The position numbers and the translations under genes were made by a program. Under the pieces are notes generated by a model. It searched no databases, was not told the origin of the DNA, and worked only from the letters and a program-made list of their open reading frames with translations. This document shows positions 9,625-17,538 of a DNA stretch of 64,000 nucleotides, in pieces; position 1 is the stretch's first letter; each line of letters begins with the position of its first letter. The DNA comes from Planctomycetota bacterium (GTDB taxonomy: Bacteria > Planctomycetota > Planctomycetia > Pirellulales > Pirellulaceae). The stretch is taken from the NCBI GenBank assembly GCA_014381825.1, contig JACNKX010000061.1, positions 85,491-149,490 of the forward strand, read 5' to 3'.

Positions 9625-10284
9625 CTACCGCCTGTTGCCGTAAATGAGTTGCATGACTTCGGCACGCGACGACGAGTTCGTGCGGAACAGCCCTTTCATC
9701 GCCGACGTCACGCACAAGCTGCCCGGTTTTCTTACGCCGCGCATCGTCATGCATGAGTGAGTCGCTTCCACAACAACGCCGACTCCTTTCGCGTCAAGTT
9801 CGCTTTCCATCAAGCTTGCGATCTCTTCTGTCATACGTTCTTGCACTTGCGGGCGATGCGAAACGCTTTCGACAACACGAGCCAACTTGCTCAGACCGAG
9901 AACTCTGCCGTTCGGGATGTAGCCGATATGAGCTTTGCCCATGAAGGGCAAGAGGTGGTGTTCGCACATGCTGTTGAAGCTGATGTCACGTACCACAACG
10001 ACCTCGTCGTACTTCTCGGTGAACACCTTCTTTAAGTGAACGCGCGGGTCGTCATGCAAGCCGCTGAACAGTTCGGCGTACATCCTCGCCACGCGAGCCG
10101 GTGTCTCAAGCAGGCCTTCTCGATCTGGATCCTCGCCTACCGCGAACAAGATCTCGCGGACGGCATTTTGCAGTCGCTGCATATCGACCGGTGAAGTTGG
10201 TGCACTACTGGGACAGCCAGGTTGGTCGTCGCTCTCTCCATCGATAGTGCCTATTTCCGCCTTCGTCATTTCGCTGTCTGGCAT
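9625..10284 (-). CDS. folE: GTP cyclohydrolase I FolE
   Basis: Converts GTP to 7,8-dihydroneopterin triphosphate, the first step of folate (and queuosine precursor) synthesis. The zinc and active-site motif is present as [18 protein letters not shown], with later ligand Cys in [10 protein letters not shown]. Residues 60-219 align in order with the family ([34 protein letters not shown]). The ATG at 10284 gives 219 residues, close to normal; the frame runs 29 residues further upstream without a family match. It heads the run that ends with the moa genes, so two GTP-consuming pterin pathways share one neighbourhood. Confidence 0.95.
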   Translation of the reverse strand: MPDSEMTKAEIGTIDGESDDQPGCPSSAPTSPVDMQRLQNAVREILFAVGEDPDREGLLETPARVARMYAELFSGLHDDPRVHLKKVFTEKYDEVVVVRDISFNSMCEHHLLPFMGKAHIGYIPNGRVLGLSKLARVVESVSHRPQVQERMTEEIASLMESELDAKGVGVVVEATHSCMTMRGVRKPGSLCVTSAMKGLFRTNSSSRAEVMQLIYGNRR

Positions 10285-10427
10285 CGATCGCCTTCGTCTT
10301 AAATGTGAGTGGTAGTCAGCAGTTGCGCTGGTTGACGCCGGGGATACTGGAAGCACTGCGGCAAACTGCAAAGTTCATCGTAGAAGGGCGATTTCAACCG
10401 GTCAAGGACGCCAAGCATGACTCGTCG

Positions 10428-11072
10428 TCAGTCGCCTGGCGAGTTCGCATTACGAATATCGCTCGAAGAAATATCGTGGCGAAACACTTCCTCGCTCACC
10501 TCGCAACAAATCATTCGTAGCGGCCCAGGGAGATCTAGGTGACTGAGTGTTTGAAAACCGTCACTCGTCGTCCGACCGAACACGAGGAACTGCGCACCGG
10601 CATCGGCGATTGTCTCCAGTGCCCGATCGCGTCGTGACACCTCGTCACGGTAGTAACTCACTTCTGCGATTCGTAAGATAGTATCCACGCCAACGACGAA
10701 TCGCACGCCACCGAATAGCTCCACTTTCTGAACAAAGGTCGCTGTGCGAGTGATCCAGACATTGCGGCAATTCTCAAATTGCGAAAGCCTTCGTTCAATC
10801 GACGCGAAGTCTAACGAAGCTTTGTCGACGTTCTGAACAGAAAGCTCGAAGTCGACCGGAGTACCATAGACTTCTTCGGCCAGCTTCGCGATCTGGTGAT
10901 GGCCGTCATGGAGCGGATTGAAGGCTCCTGGGAAGAGCAACGACGTAGCGGGTCTATCCTGAAAACTCGCAGTACCGCGAACCAGTACCGCCCCACGTTC
11001 GCCTTGATGCAATCGCTCGATGGCCGCTTGGAGATCAAGTCTTGATTCACCCGAACTCTCTCTAGTCGTCAT
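10428..11072 (-). CDS. NadD-like nucleotidyltransferase
   Basis: A 214-residue member of the nucleotidyltransferase alpha/beta phosphodiesterase superfamily. The nucleotide-binding motif is FPGAFNPLHDGHHQIA (about residues 46-61), the T/HxGH-type site, and the second signature is ISSSDIR near the C-terminus, equivalent to ISSTxIR of nicotinate mononucleotide adenylyltransferase. The most likely substrate is NaMN or NMN, because its start overlaps the end of pncC by 11 nt and PncC makes NaMN. A cytidylyltransferase or another adenylyltransferase activity is not excluded. The 38-residue N-terminal extension is unusual for NadD. Confidence 0.7.
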   Translation of the reverse strand: MTTRESSGESRLDLQAAIERLHQGERGAVLVRGTASFQDRPATSLLFPGAFNPLHDGHHQIAKLAEEVYGTPVDFELSVQNVDKASLDFASIERRLSQFENCRNVWITRTATFVQKVELFGGVRFVVGVDTILRIAEVSYYRDEVSRRDRALETIADAGAQFLVFGRTTSDGFQTLSHLDLPGPLRMICCEVSEEVFRHDISSSDIRNANSPGD

Positions 11073-11592
11073 GGTCGCCCGCTACTTTGATTGCGTCATT
11101 CAGCTGTTGCAGAACAAGCGAAGTCGCTTCTCGTTGTCGCTGCGACCTCGTCGTACTAGTAAGCACATGTCGATACGTCATCACGTCAGTCGACGACTTC
11201 TCCGTCCGCGCCGCAGCGCAGCGAGCAATTCCGATATACACCAGTCCATCAAGCCGTTTCGGTGCGTTCGGGCCCAGATGGCCAGTGACGGACGCTGACC
11301 AATCCGCCTCGGGTGTCATCGCCAATATCCCCGCAGCCATCTCGCGAGCGACGATCGCGCTGACCGGGCCAGGCCGCACTAAGTTTGCGCTCGAAACGTC
11401 AAGCCACTGATGCTTGGTGTCGTTTCGATAGGTAACCGCCGAACCGCAGAGATAGTCCGAAATGCCTGGCACTTTAGCCAACGAAGCGGCGACCAATCCA
11501 GCAGTGCAACTCTCGGCGAAGACGACTCTTAATTCTGCCCGGTTCAGCGTCCTTGCAAGTCGTCGCGCGTCACTCGATAGATTGGCCATCAT
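11062..11592 (-). CDS. pncC: CinA C-terminal domain protein, NMN amidohydrolase PncC
   Basis: A 176-residue stand-alone CinA C-terminal domain. Motifs are FAESCTAGLVAASLAKVPG with the presumed catalytic serine, GSAVTYRNDTKHQWLDV, GPVSAIVAREMAAGIL and VTGHLGPN. PncC deamidates nicotinamide mononucleotide to nicotinate mononucleotide in pyridine nucleotide recycling. The first ATG pair overlaps the TGA of the upstream gene by 4 nt, and its own end overlaps the adenylyltransferase start by 11 nt. The two would thus act in sequence: NMN to NaMN to NaAD. The SCTAG version of the usual SCTGG motif is a small deviation. Confidence 0.85.
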   Translation of the reverse strand: MMANLSSDARRLARTLNRAELRVVFAESCTAGLVAASLAKVPGISDYLCGSAVTYRNDTKHQWLDVSSANLVRPGPVSAIVAREMAAGILAMTPEADWSASVTGHLGPNAPKRLDGLVYIGIARCAAARTEKSSTDVMTYRHVLTSTTRSQRQREATSLVLQQLNDAIKVAGDHDD

Positions 11593-12023
11593 TCTTCCGC
11601 GTTACAGTCGCCTGGGTCACTAACGTCATAAGCGTCGCGTTCAAACGGATTGTCGCGATACGCATCTCGGCCCGCAAGCCACAACCAGAGGGACGCGAGC
11701 AAGTAAGCGGGCAGGAAGAGCGGTCCCCAGCGTTCATACTGTCGGACATGAACCATCTCATGATCTCGCGTGATATCCAAAGCGGCATCGGTCTTGCCGA
11801 GAATCGTATGCCCCAAGGTCATCGCCAACACAAACTGACCATTCGGCATACATTCGAGAACCCAGCGAGCGAAGCCGCCGTGAAATTCAAGCACATGGCC
11901 TCGCCTCTGCGCGGCTCCGCCCATTAGTAGTCCAATGCATCCAGCAGACAATCCGAGTAACGTAGCTGGCGAGGCCCACATCCATAAGATAGCTGTCCAG
12001 GCTCCGCGGGCAAACGATTTCAT
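11589..12023 (-). CDS. Membrane protein with HEMVH metallopeptidase-like motif
   Basis: A 144-residue protein with two N-terminal hydrophobic helices (about residues 6-35), a soluble middle and a third hydrophobic stretch (PLFLPAYLLASLWLWLAG). Between them is HEMVHVRQYERWGP, an HExxH zinc-type motif, followed by NPFERDAYD with acidic residues that could be a third ligand. This looks like a minimal membrane metallopeptidase or an inactive relative; I do not know a named family. The ATG at 12023 has AAGGAG upstream; a GTG at 12059 would overlap the deacetylase gene. It overlaps pncC by 4 nt. Confidence 0.7.
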   Translation of the reverse strand: MKSFARGAWTAILWMWASPATLLGLSAGCIGLLMGGAAQRRGHVLEFHGGFARWVLECMPNGQFVLAMTLGHTILGKTDAALDITRDHEMVHVRQYERWGPLFLPAYLLASLWLWLAGRDAYRDNPFERDAYDVSDPGDCNAEE

Positions 12024-12039
12024 ACTTCCCGGCGCTCCT

Positions 12040-12999
12040 TCAACTTCCGTACCATTCACTCATGCCACGTACCGAAGCGAAAACGTGTTTGTAACTTTCG
12101 CCGCTGTAACCGCCACTCAATAGCATTGCCACGGGGATATCACGCTGACGAAGCTGATCGACGACGAACAAATCTCGTTCTAGGATGTGTTCGGCTTTCA
12201 CGTTTAAACCGCCCAACGCATCTCCTTCATACACGTCTGTGCCGGCGTTGTAGATCGCTAGTTCAACGGGTTGCGTTCTAGTCACAGAATCCAGGAATCC
12301 GGGCAAGCCCTCTCTCAATGCTGTCATATACTCGCCGCTAGTGTGGCTAGAATTGACCCGGACGTGGCAATCCACGCGATCTTGGGCCACGTAGTCGTAG
12401 CAGGGGTAACAGGTGTGATTGTATATGTCGAATATGAAAACACGTCGATCATCAATTAACGTGTGGCAGACTCCGTTCCCTTGATGCGCATCCGTGTCGA
12501 TGTATGCCACGCGGGCGTCCTGGCTGATCAATCCCTCTCGTCGAGCCGCATCCACCGCCAACGCGATGTCAGCGTAAATGCAGAAGCCTTCGCCTTGATC
12601 GGCCTTCGCGTGGTGGTAGCCTCCGGATAAATTGACAGCTACGCCATTCTTTATCGCTTCTCGCACGGCAAGAATTGAACCCTTCGTTCCCCATCGCATC
12701 GGTCGCAAAATGCAACGATTGATCACAAAGTTTGGTAACTTCGCAACGATAGGCAACTCCAGCGCTGCGGCGACGCAATTCGGTTGGCGCAATTGCTCCA
12801 AGTACTTCGCCGAGTGAACACGCAGCAGCTCGTCCCGTGAAACCGGCTGTTCCGGTTTCACGTGCAAATCGCGCAGCCGCGAGCCAAGCTCCCGCTTCAA
12901 GCAACGCCACGCACGGCTGTACTTCCGCGAATCGAACGGATGTAGTCGTTCGAGGCCGAAGAATCCAATGTCGTATTGCGGACTGTAAACGATTTTCAT
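12040..12999 (-). CDS. Histone deacetylase family protein (HDAC11/class IV-like)
   Basis: A 319-residue arginase/deacetylase-fold enzyme. The paired histidines are in LSGGYHHAKADQGEGFC, zinc ligands in YIDTDAHQGNG and YNAGTDVYEGDALGGL, and the catalytic tyrosine in LLSGGYSGE, all in the expected order. The compact length and motif style resemble class IV HDAC11-like bacterial proteins. It should remove acetyl or longer acyl groups from lysine or small amines; the substrate is unknown. The ATG at 12999 is preferred over a GTG at 13005. It sits 73 nt after the PfkB gene and 16 nt before the HEMVH gene. Confidence 0.9.
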   Translation of the reverse strand: MKIVYSPQYDIGFFGLERLHPFDSRKYSRAWRCLKRELGSRLRDLHVKPEQPVSRDELLRVHSAKYLEQLRQPNCVAAALELPIVAKLPNFVINRCILRPMRWGTKGSILAVREAIKNGVAVNLSGGYHHAKADQGEGFCIYADIALAVDAARREGLISQDARVAYIDTDAHQGNGVCHTLIDDRRVFIFDIYNHTCYPCYDYVAQDRVDCHVRVNSSHTSGEYMTALREGLPGFLDSVTRTQPVELAIYNAGTDVYEGDALGGLNVKAEHILERDLFVVDQLRQRDIPVAMLLSGGYSGESYKHVFASVRGMSEWYGS

Positions 13000-13078
13000 A
13001 ATCACACATGACGAATCTGGCCCGTCATGTGTTCGCGAGTGGAGTTCGTTTCTCGATCGAATTCTCTAAGACGTCGAT

Positions 13079-13963
13079 TTATCGAGCGACGATTGAGTCA
13101 GGCAAGCGAGGCGTGGCACCCGCCTGAGAGCAGACATACGTGGCAACTTGCGAGGCCCGTTCGTTAACGCGATCGAGATCCATCCCGGCTAGCAATCCAA
13201 CGGTCATGGCGGCGGTGAACGCATCACCCGCGCCAACCGTGTCTACGACCTGTGTTGCCACCCCCGCGTGGTCACTCACCTCGAAGCCGCGAATGAGCAA
13301 AGCTCCGTGTGCACCGCGTGTTAACGCAACGAGTTGCAAGTCGAATCGTTGCGACAGCGACTGCATGACTTCTCGATCGTTCCCAGAGAGCTCGCAAAGG
13401 TTCGCGAGGATTGGCAACTCTTCGTCATTCAATTTTAAGACATTGGCAATCTTTAGCGACTCAAAAATCGCGTCGTCAGAGTAATACGGCGGGCGAAGGT
13501 TGACGTCAAAGATCCGGAGACAAGAGGCAGGCGTTGCACTTACGAAACGGCGAATCGTCTGTTGTGACTGCGGACTTCGTTGACCGAGAGTTCCGAAGCA
13601 GACGGCGTCGGTCTTGGCAGATAACTGCTCAAGTTCCGCGGTCCATTCCAAGTGATCCCAAGCAGTATTGTCGAGGAAGTCGTAACTCGCCTTGCCCTCG
13701 GCATCGAGTTCAATGTGGACGGCTCCCGTCGGAAAATCGCCTTGCTGAACTGCGGACGTATCGACCCCGAGTTCACGAAGAGATTTCAACGCGCGCGCTC
13801 CCAACTCGTCGCGACCGACTGAGCTAATCATACGCGAATTGGCCCCGAGACTCGCCGCATGACTTGCGTAGTTCGCGGGTGCCCCGCCGAATCGTGGGCC
13901 ACTAGGGAAGACGTCCCACAACACTTCTCCTAATCCAACGACAACGGGCTTACGTGCGTTCAA
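13079..13963 (-). CDS. PfkB family carbohydrate kinase (fructokinase-like)
   Basis: A 294-residue ribokinase-fold sugar kinase. The first PfkB signature region is FGGAPANYASHAASLG (residues about 21-36) and the second is VDTVGAGDAFTAAMTVG with the catalytic aspartate. The early GEVLWDVFPSG stretch is typical of bacterial fructokinases, so fructose is the best guess, but other sugars are possible. The start is a TTG that overlaps the DUF952 stop in TTGA. No sugar transporter is adjacent. Confidence 0.88.
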   Translation of the reverse strand: MNARKPVVVGLGEVLWDVFPSGPRFGGAPANYASHAASLGANSRMISSVGRDELGARALKSLRELGVDTSAVQQGDFPTGAVHIELDAEGKASYDFLDNTAWDHLEWTAELEQLSAKTDAVCFGTLGQRSPQSQQTIRRFVSATPASCLRIFDVNLRPPYYSDDAIFESLKIANVLKLNDEELPILANLCELSGNDREVMQSLSQRFDLQLVALTRGAHGALLIRGFEVSDHAGVATQVVDTVGAGDAFTAAMTVGLLAGMDLDRVNERASQVATYVCSQAGATPRLPDSIVAR

Positions 13964-14331
13964 TTGTCGTCACCGCTGGCATTTGATTGCAAATTGGGCG
14001 GGAAGCGGTGAGTTCCGTCTGGTCCCAGTGGCAGTTCTGCGACTGACGTCACTGCGTCCAACGCCATGTCGCTGTAAAGGTGTGGAAAGAGTTGGCCGCC
14101 GCGAGAGAGTTCCCAATGCAATCCATTGCCCAGGCGTGCCGCGTCTACTTCGACCAACAGAAGGTCATCTTTGTCAGCGAAGTGCTTGGCGACTGTCTCG
14201 ACAACTTGACTGGCTGTGGAGAAGTGGATGAAGCCGTCTTTCAGATCGATTGGTGCGCCGCGCAAGACGCCGGCCTTCTCTGAATCGGACCACAGCTGCC
14301 TTGAAAGGACTTTGTAAATTCGGTCTTCCAT
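13960..14331 (-). CDS. DUF952 domain protein
   Basis: A 123-residue protein with the DUF952 pattern: IYKVLSRQLW at the start, DGFIHFSTASQVVETVAKHF in the middle and a final LFPHLYSDMALDAV segment. The family is small, cytoplasmic and of unknown activity, with some structural relation to ADP-ribosyl or Tpt1/KptA-like folds suggested in the literature as I recall it. It overlaps the sugar kinase by 4 nt and follows the DUF3127 gene by 11 nt. The tail of about 15 residues is Asn/Ser/Asp-rich and probably disordered. Confidence 0.85.
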   Translation of the reverse strand: MEDRIYKVLSRQLWSDSEKAGVLRGAPIDLKDGFIHFSTASQVVETVAKHFADKDDLLLVEVDAARLGNGLHWELSRGGQLFPHLYSDMALDAVTSVAELPLGPDGTHRFPPNLQSNASGDDN

Positions 14332-14342
14332 TTACATGACGA

Positions 14343-14735
14343 TCAGAACGGGATGTCTTCTTCGTCGTAGGCGGCTTCCGAAAGTCCAGCGTTTGGATCA
14401 CCTTCGTCGACGGGCGCAGCACTAGATGCAGAAGATGGCTTACCGCCGAGTACCTTGAAGCCGGTCGCTTCCGCGTTCAGGAAGAATTTAACTTCGCTGT
14501 TCGCATCCCTCTGCCACTTGCGACCAGCCAAGCGATACGAAATCTCGGCTTCGTCGCCGACATTGAGTTCGTCAGCCGAATCGCAGGCATCTTGGATGAA
14601 CTCGAACGGAATATAGTTCGTGAATCGATCGTTATCCTGCTCCAGGACAACAAGTCGCTTACGAAACCCCTTCTGCCCATAAGTCTTCGTTTCTTCGATC
14701 AAGTGGACAACACCACGCACTTTCGCATCGCTCAT
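14343..14735 (-). CDS. DUF3127 protein with SSB-like acidic C-terminal tip
   Basis: A 130-residue protein. Residues 1-95 fit DUF3127, a small OB-fold-like family: RGVVHLIEETKTYGQKGFRKR, then VGDEAEISYRLAGRKWQ and a final strand with FFLNAEATGFKVL. After a Ser/Ala/Pro linker the last residues are YDEEDIPF, very like the DDDIPF tip by which single-stranded DNA-binding proteins recruit partners. This suggests a nucleic-acid-binding, partner-recruiting protein, but the OB fold is inferred. It is the first gene of the - strand run ending at pncC and the adenylyltransferase. Confidence 0.85.
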   Translation of the reverse strand: MSDAKVRGVVHLIEETKTYGQKGFRKRLVVLEQDNDRFTNYIPFEFIQDACDSADELNVGDEAEISYRLAGRKWQRDANSEVKFFLNAEATGFKVLGGKPSSASSAAPVDEGDPNAGLSEAAYDEEDIPF

Positions 14736-14838
14736 CTCTGCTTCTTTCCGTTTGATTTGTTTGGATCTTGCAACTGTACTTCAGTCGTCCGCCATCGTAA
14801 CGCGAAACGGCGGGGAGATAAATAAGATGCCTCGGACA

Positions 14839-14898
14839 AAAGTGGCTATCACTCTCCGAGTGATGAGCGCTCGTCACTCGGAGAGCGACGGCCACTTT
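14839..14898. repeat. 60-bp palindromic REP-like element, copy 1
   Basis: Two 28-nt arms (14839-14866 and 14871-14898) separated by GCGC are inverted repeats matching at 24 of 28 positions. The ends are AAAGTGGC and its complement GCCACTTT. A second copy lies at 46304-46363, with 53 of 60 bases identical. Both copies sit immediately after the stop codon of a - strand gene, here the kinase gene ending at 14902. It has no T tract like a classical terminator. It looks like an interspersed repetitive extragenic palindrome. Confidence 0.88.
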
Positions 14899-14901
14899 AG
14901 C

Positions 14902-16548
14902 TCAATTGGCCTCCGCAGCAATTCGCTGCCGATAATACTTCAGCCCCGGGAAGAAGAAGCATGCGGCGGAAACCGCCCCAAAGATCAAGTGTCCGAATTC
15001 TGGGAACCAGGCCATTACCGGTGACATCACAAAGAGGGCTGTGGCCTGCAAGTAGAAGGTTCCACTCAGGATTCCGGCTTTGATCACGAATACCATCCCG
15101 GCGATCAGCGGCAACACTGGCGAGAGCGTAAGTGCAGGCAGTCCGAGCCACATCTCGACGAAGAATAACCCGGCAATCGCGACCATACTGGACGCCCAAA
15201 CGTGGGCGATTTGTCGTTCGACAAAGGTCACTGGCCCCATCCTCCTTCGTAGCCACCAGAATACGCCGGCCCAGATCCAAATCCCCATCGTCCACAACGC
15301 CATGTAGATCCAACGGTCTACTTCCATCCACTGCAGGACATTCGTTAACGCACTGGCGCTGAACAATGCCAAACTGTGCCACATCCAGAGCAACCCCCAA
15401 TTCTCCAAGATTACCGAGTGGTGGGTCTCGCGAAACATCTGCGACATAACTTGTCCGAAGCGTCCGCTACTAGCCGAGATTGCCTCGTCATTGAGATACG
15501 CATTCAGATCATCCGCCAAGCCGCCGGCGCTCTCGTAACGAAGGTCGATTGGCTTTTGGAGACAACGCAGCGCTATCATCTCCAGATCACGATCGACTCG
15601 CGGATTCACGATGCGCGGGGAGACGACATCTTGCTCGAGTAACATCAGAATCGTGTCGACTGGCGAGGCTGCTTGGAACGGCGGCTTGCCCGTGAGCATT
15701 TGGTAGAGGATCGTCCCTAAACTGAAAACGTCGCTCGCCGGGCCGACTTCGCCTCGCGCTCCGGCCGCTTGTTCAGGTGCCATATAAGCGGGCGTTCCTA
15801 GAATTGCGCCCGTCCGAGTCAGGCTCTCGGCTTCTTGCACTCGCTTGGCCAAGCCGAAGTCTGTCACATGAGGTTGCCCGTCGGTATCGATCAGGATATT
15901 CGACGGCTTTAAGTCGCGATGCAACACGCCTCGCTGATGCGCATAGTGGATCGCGCGCGCGACACGAGCGAGGATCTTGGCCCCTTCCTTCGGCGAGACT
16001 AGTCCGTCGGTGAGCCGCCGTGTCAGCGTTTCGCCGCGAACGTACTTCATGCTGAAATACGGCTGTCCATCGATTTCGCCAACTTCATAAACAGGCACGA
16101 TGCCCGGATGATCGAGTCTTCCCGCCGACTCCGCTTCGGCTTGAAATCTTTCGCGATCGGCGACCGAAGCGAGCTGCCCCAGCAGAATCATCTTCAAGGC
16201 AACTTCGCGGTTCAAACTGATTTGCGTAGCGCGATAGACGATGCCCATACCTCCGCGACCGAGCTCTTCGAGCAGTTCATAGTCACCGAATCGACAAGGC
16301 AAGTCGAACGACCGCGCCGGTGCGTCTCGCGAAGATCCCGAAGATAACGTCGCTTGTAGCTCGCTGCTCCCCGCCGCATCAGCGATCATTACGGCGCCCC
16401 AAAGTTCACGCAGTTCATCCGCAAACTCGGGATGTTGTTCGCAAACCGTGTTGATGTCGACGTGCTGCCCGTCGTTGGCGAGATCAGTTAGATCAGCCAG
16501 AAGCAAAGCGAGTTGTTCGTCGCGTTCGACGTTTGGTTCGATCGTCAT
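14902..16548 (-). CDS. Membrane Ser/Thr protein kinase with C-terminal helices
   Basis: A 548-residue Hanks-type kinase. After an N-terminal region of about 90 residues, the kinase domain has LGRGGMGIVYRA (about 95), the lysine in VALKMIL, HRDLKPSNIL (about 207), DFGLAK (about 230), GTPAYMAPEQ and SDVFSLGTILYQM. All catalytic residues are present. From about residue 375 there are six hydrophobic helices, so the kinase is anchored with its catalytic part inside. The sigma factor gene 34 nt upstream on the same strand is of the type that planctomycetes commonly pair with kinases. ATG at 16548 was chosen; a GTG at 16569 is possible. Confidence 0.9.
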   Translation of the reverse strand: MTIEPNVERDEQLALLLADLTDLANDGQHVDINTVCEQHPEFADELRELWGAVMIADAAGSSELQATLSSGSSRDAPARSFDLPCRFGDYELLEELGRGGMGIVYRATQISLNREVALKMILLGQLASVADRERFQAEAESAGRLDHPGIVPVYEVGEIDGQPYFSMKYVRGETLTRRLTDGLVSPKEGAKILARVARAIHYAHQRGVLHRDLKPSNILIDTDGQPHVTDFGLAKRVQEAESLTRTGAILGTPAYMAPEQAAGARGEVGPASDVFSLGTILYQMLTGKPPFQAASPVDTILMLLEQDVVSPRIVNPRVDRDLEMIALRCLQKPIDLRYESAGGLADDLNAYLNDEAISASSGRFGQVMSQMFRETHHSVILENWGLLWMWHSLALFSASALTNVLQWMEVDRWIYMALWTMGIWIWAGVFWWLRRRMGPVTFVERQIAHVWASSMVAIAGLFFVEMWLGLPALTLSPVLPLIAGMVFVIKAGILSGTFYLQATALFVMSPVMAWFPEFGHLIFGAVSAACFFFPGLKYYRQRIAAEAN

Positions 16549-16582
16549 GGTGGTGGAAAATTGCCTCACGCCAAGGCGCGAA

Positions 16583-17215
16583 TCATTCTGTGTCTTCCTC
16601 GTTTCCCGTTAGCATCTTGCGCAATCTCCTCACCGCACGAAGATATCTCATGCTCGCTGCGGGTTCACTAAGGTCGAGTGCTTGAGCGACCTCTTGGTTC
16701 GAGAGCTGTTCGTAGTGGCGCATGATGATAATCTCGCCGTCCTGCTCGCCGAGTTCCGTGATCGCTGCTTCGACGCGTTTGGCCATCTCGCGTTGTGTCG
16801 CTGCGGCGGCTGGCGTTAGTTCACCGTCGCATAAATGTGCAGCGAGATCCATCGTGGAATGATCGTCGGCTCCCGGAACGGCCAGCCCTTGTTCGCGATC
16901 AACCGATCGCTTTTGCGAGCCACGATGGCGTCGGTGCGCATCGATGATGCGATCCTTTGCGATGTGCCGGAGCCAAAGATGAAATGGCATAACCGGGTTC
17001 GCGATGTAATCCTGCAGCCGGCGACTCGCATCGATCATGACATCTTGGACAACGTCACTGACAGCCACACGACCACGAATCTTCTGATCCAGGCGCATCT
17101 GAACCATCCGCAGAACCGCATCGCGATGCCGCTCGATCAGGCGATTTATAGCGTCGTCGTTGCCCTCTTTTGCGCCGAGGAGCAGTTCTTCCGTCTTGTC
17201 GTCAGTAGGCCACAT
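16583..17215 (-). CDS. ECF-type RNA polymerase sigma factor, kinase-linked
   Basis: A 210-residue sigma factor. Residues about 25-90 match region 2 (AINRLIERHRDAVLRMVQMRL, SDVVQDVMIDASRRL, LWLRHIAKDRIIDAHRRH), and 150-205 match region 4 (ELGEQDGEIIIMRHYEQLSN, then EVAQALDLSEPAASMRYLRA). A variable linker joins them. The neighbouring kinase gene and the RHYEQLSNQEVAQ style place it among the planctomycete ECF factors linked with Ser/Thr kinases. Activation by phosphorylation is a plausible idea based on that linkage. Confidence 0.92.
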   Translation of the reverse strand: MWPTDDKTEELLLGAKEGNDDAINRLIERHRDAVLRMVQMRLDQKIRGRVAVSDVVQDVMIDASRRLQDYIANPVMPFHLWLRHIAKDRIIDAHRRHRGSQKRSVDREQGLAVPGADDHSTMDLAAHLCDGELTPAAAATQREMAKRVEAAITELGEQDGEIIIMRHYEQLSNQEVAQALDLSEPAASMRYLRAVRRLRKMLTGNEEDTE

Positions 17216-17237
17216 GGTTTGGCAGAGGTCAGAACTC

Positions 17238-17279
17238 AGAAGTCAGAGACCAGACTGAAAAATCTGGCTTCTGACTTCC
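17238..17279. repeat. Imperfect palindrome rich in CAGAAGTCAGA
   Basis: Arms AGAAGTCAGAGACCAGA (17238-17254) and a complement at 17263-17279 pair at 14 of 17 positions around an A-rich loop (CTGAAAAA). Flanking bases extend the symmetry, with a second weaker GGTCAGAA and CTGACTTCT pairing to about 17228 and 17292. The repeated CAGAAGTCAGA unit suggests a mobile or simple-sequence-derived palindrome. It lies between the - strand sigma gene start and the divergent gene, so it could also affect the transcript leader. Confidence 0.75.
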
Positions 17280-17459
17280 GACCGCTGACTTCTACAACGC
17301 CTCCAAAAAGTTGGATTCCGCTCGGCGAATTCAATCCGCAGCTAAAAACTTGCCACTTATTATCCTCTAGCGACTAACAAATCGACAAGATCTGCGTCAT
17401 TAGGGTAGACGCGTTCCCCATTTCTAACTGATTTGCCGGCCCTAAGTGCTGAATACGAT

Positions 17460-17481
17460 GGAGTTTTCTGCTAAAAACTCC
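17460..17481. promoter_or_regulatory. Inverted repeat upstream of sigma factor gene
   Basis: GGAGTTTT (17460-17467) and AAAACTCC (17474-17481) are a perfect 8-nt inverted repeat with a 6-nt spacer. The site is 58 nt before the GTG start at 17539. It could be an operator for a dimeric regulator or a small hairpin in the leader; there is no T tract of terminator type. Function is inferred from position only. Confidence 0.5.
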
Positions 17482-17538
17482 TGGAAGGTGAATCCGCCAG
17501 GCTCGCCGTCTCGTCTAATTTAGCGAAGAGGCGTTCGT

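Larger units (their letters stand above)
17216..17538. other. Divergent intergenic region between two sigma factor genes
   Basis: This 323-nt gap separates the starts of two divergently read sigma factor genes, so it should hold both promoters. No gene is seen in it. It contains a long imperfect palindrome next to the - strand gene (17238-17279) and a short perfect inverted repeat upstream of the + strand gene (17460-17481); both are listed separately. I could not assign a clear -35/-10 pair, which is expected if ECF factors control themselves. Confidence 0.6.
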
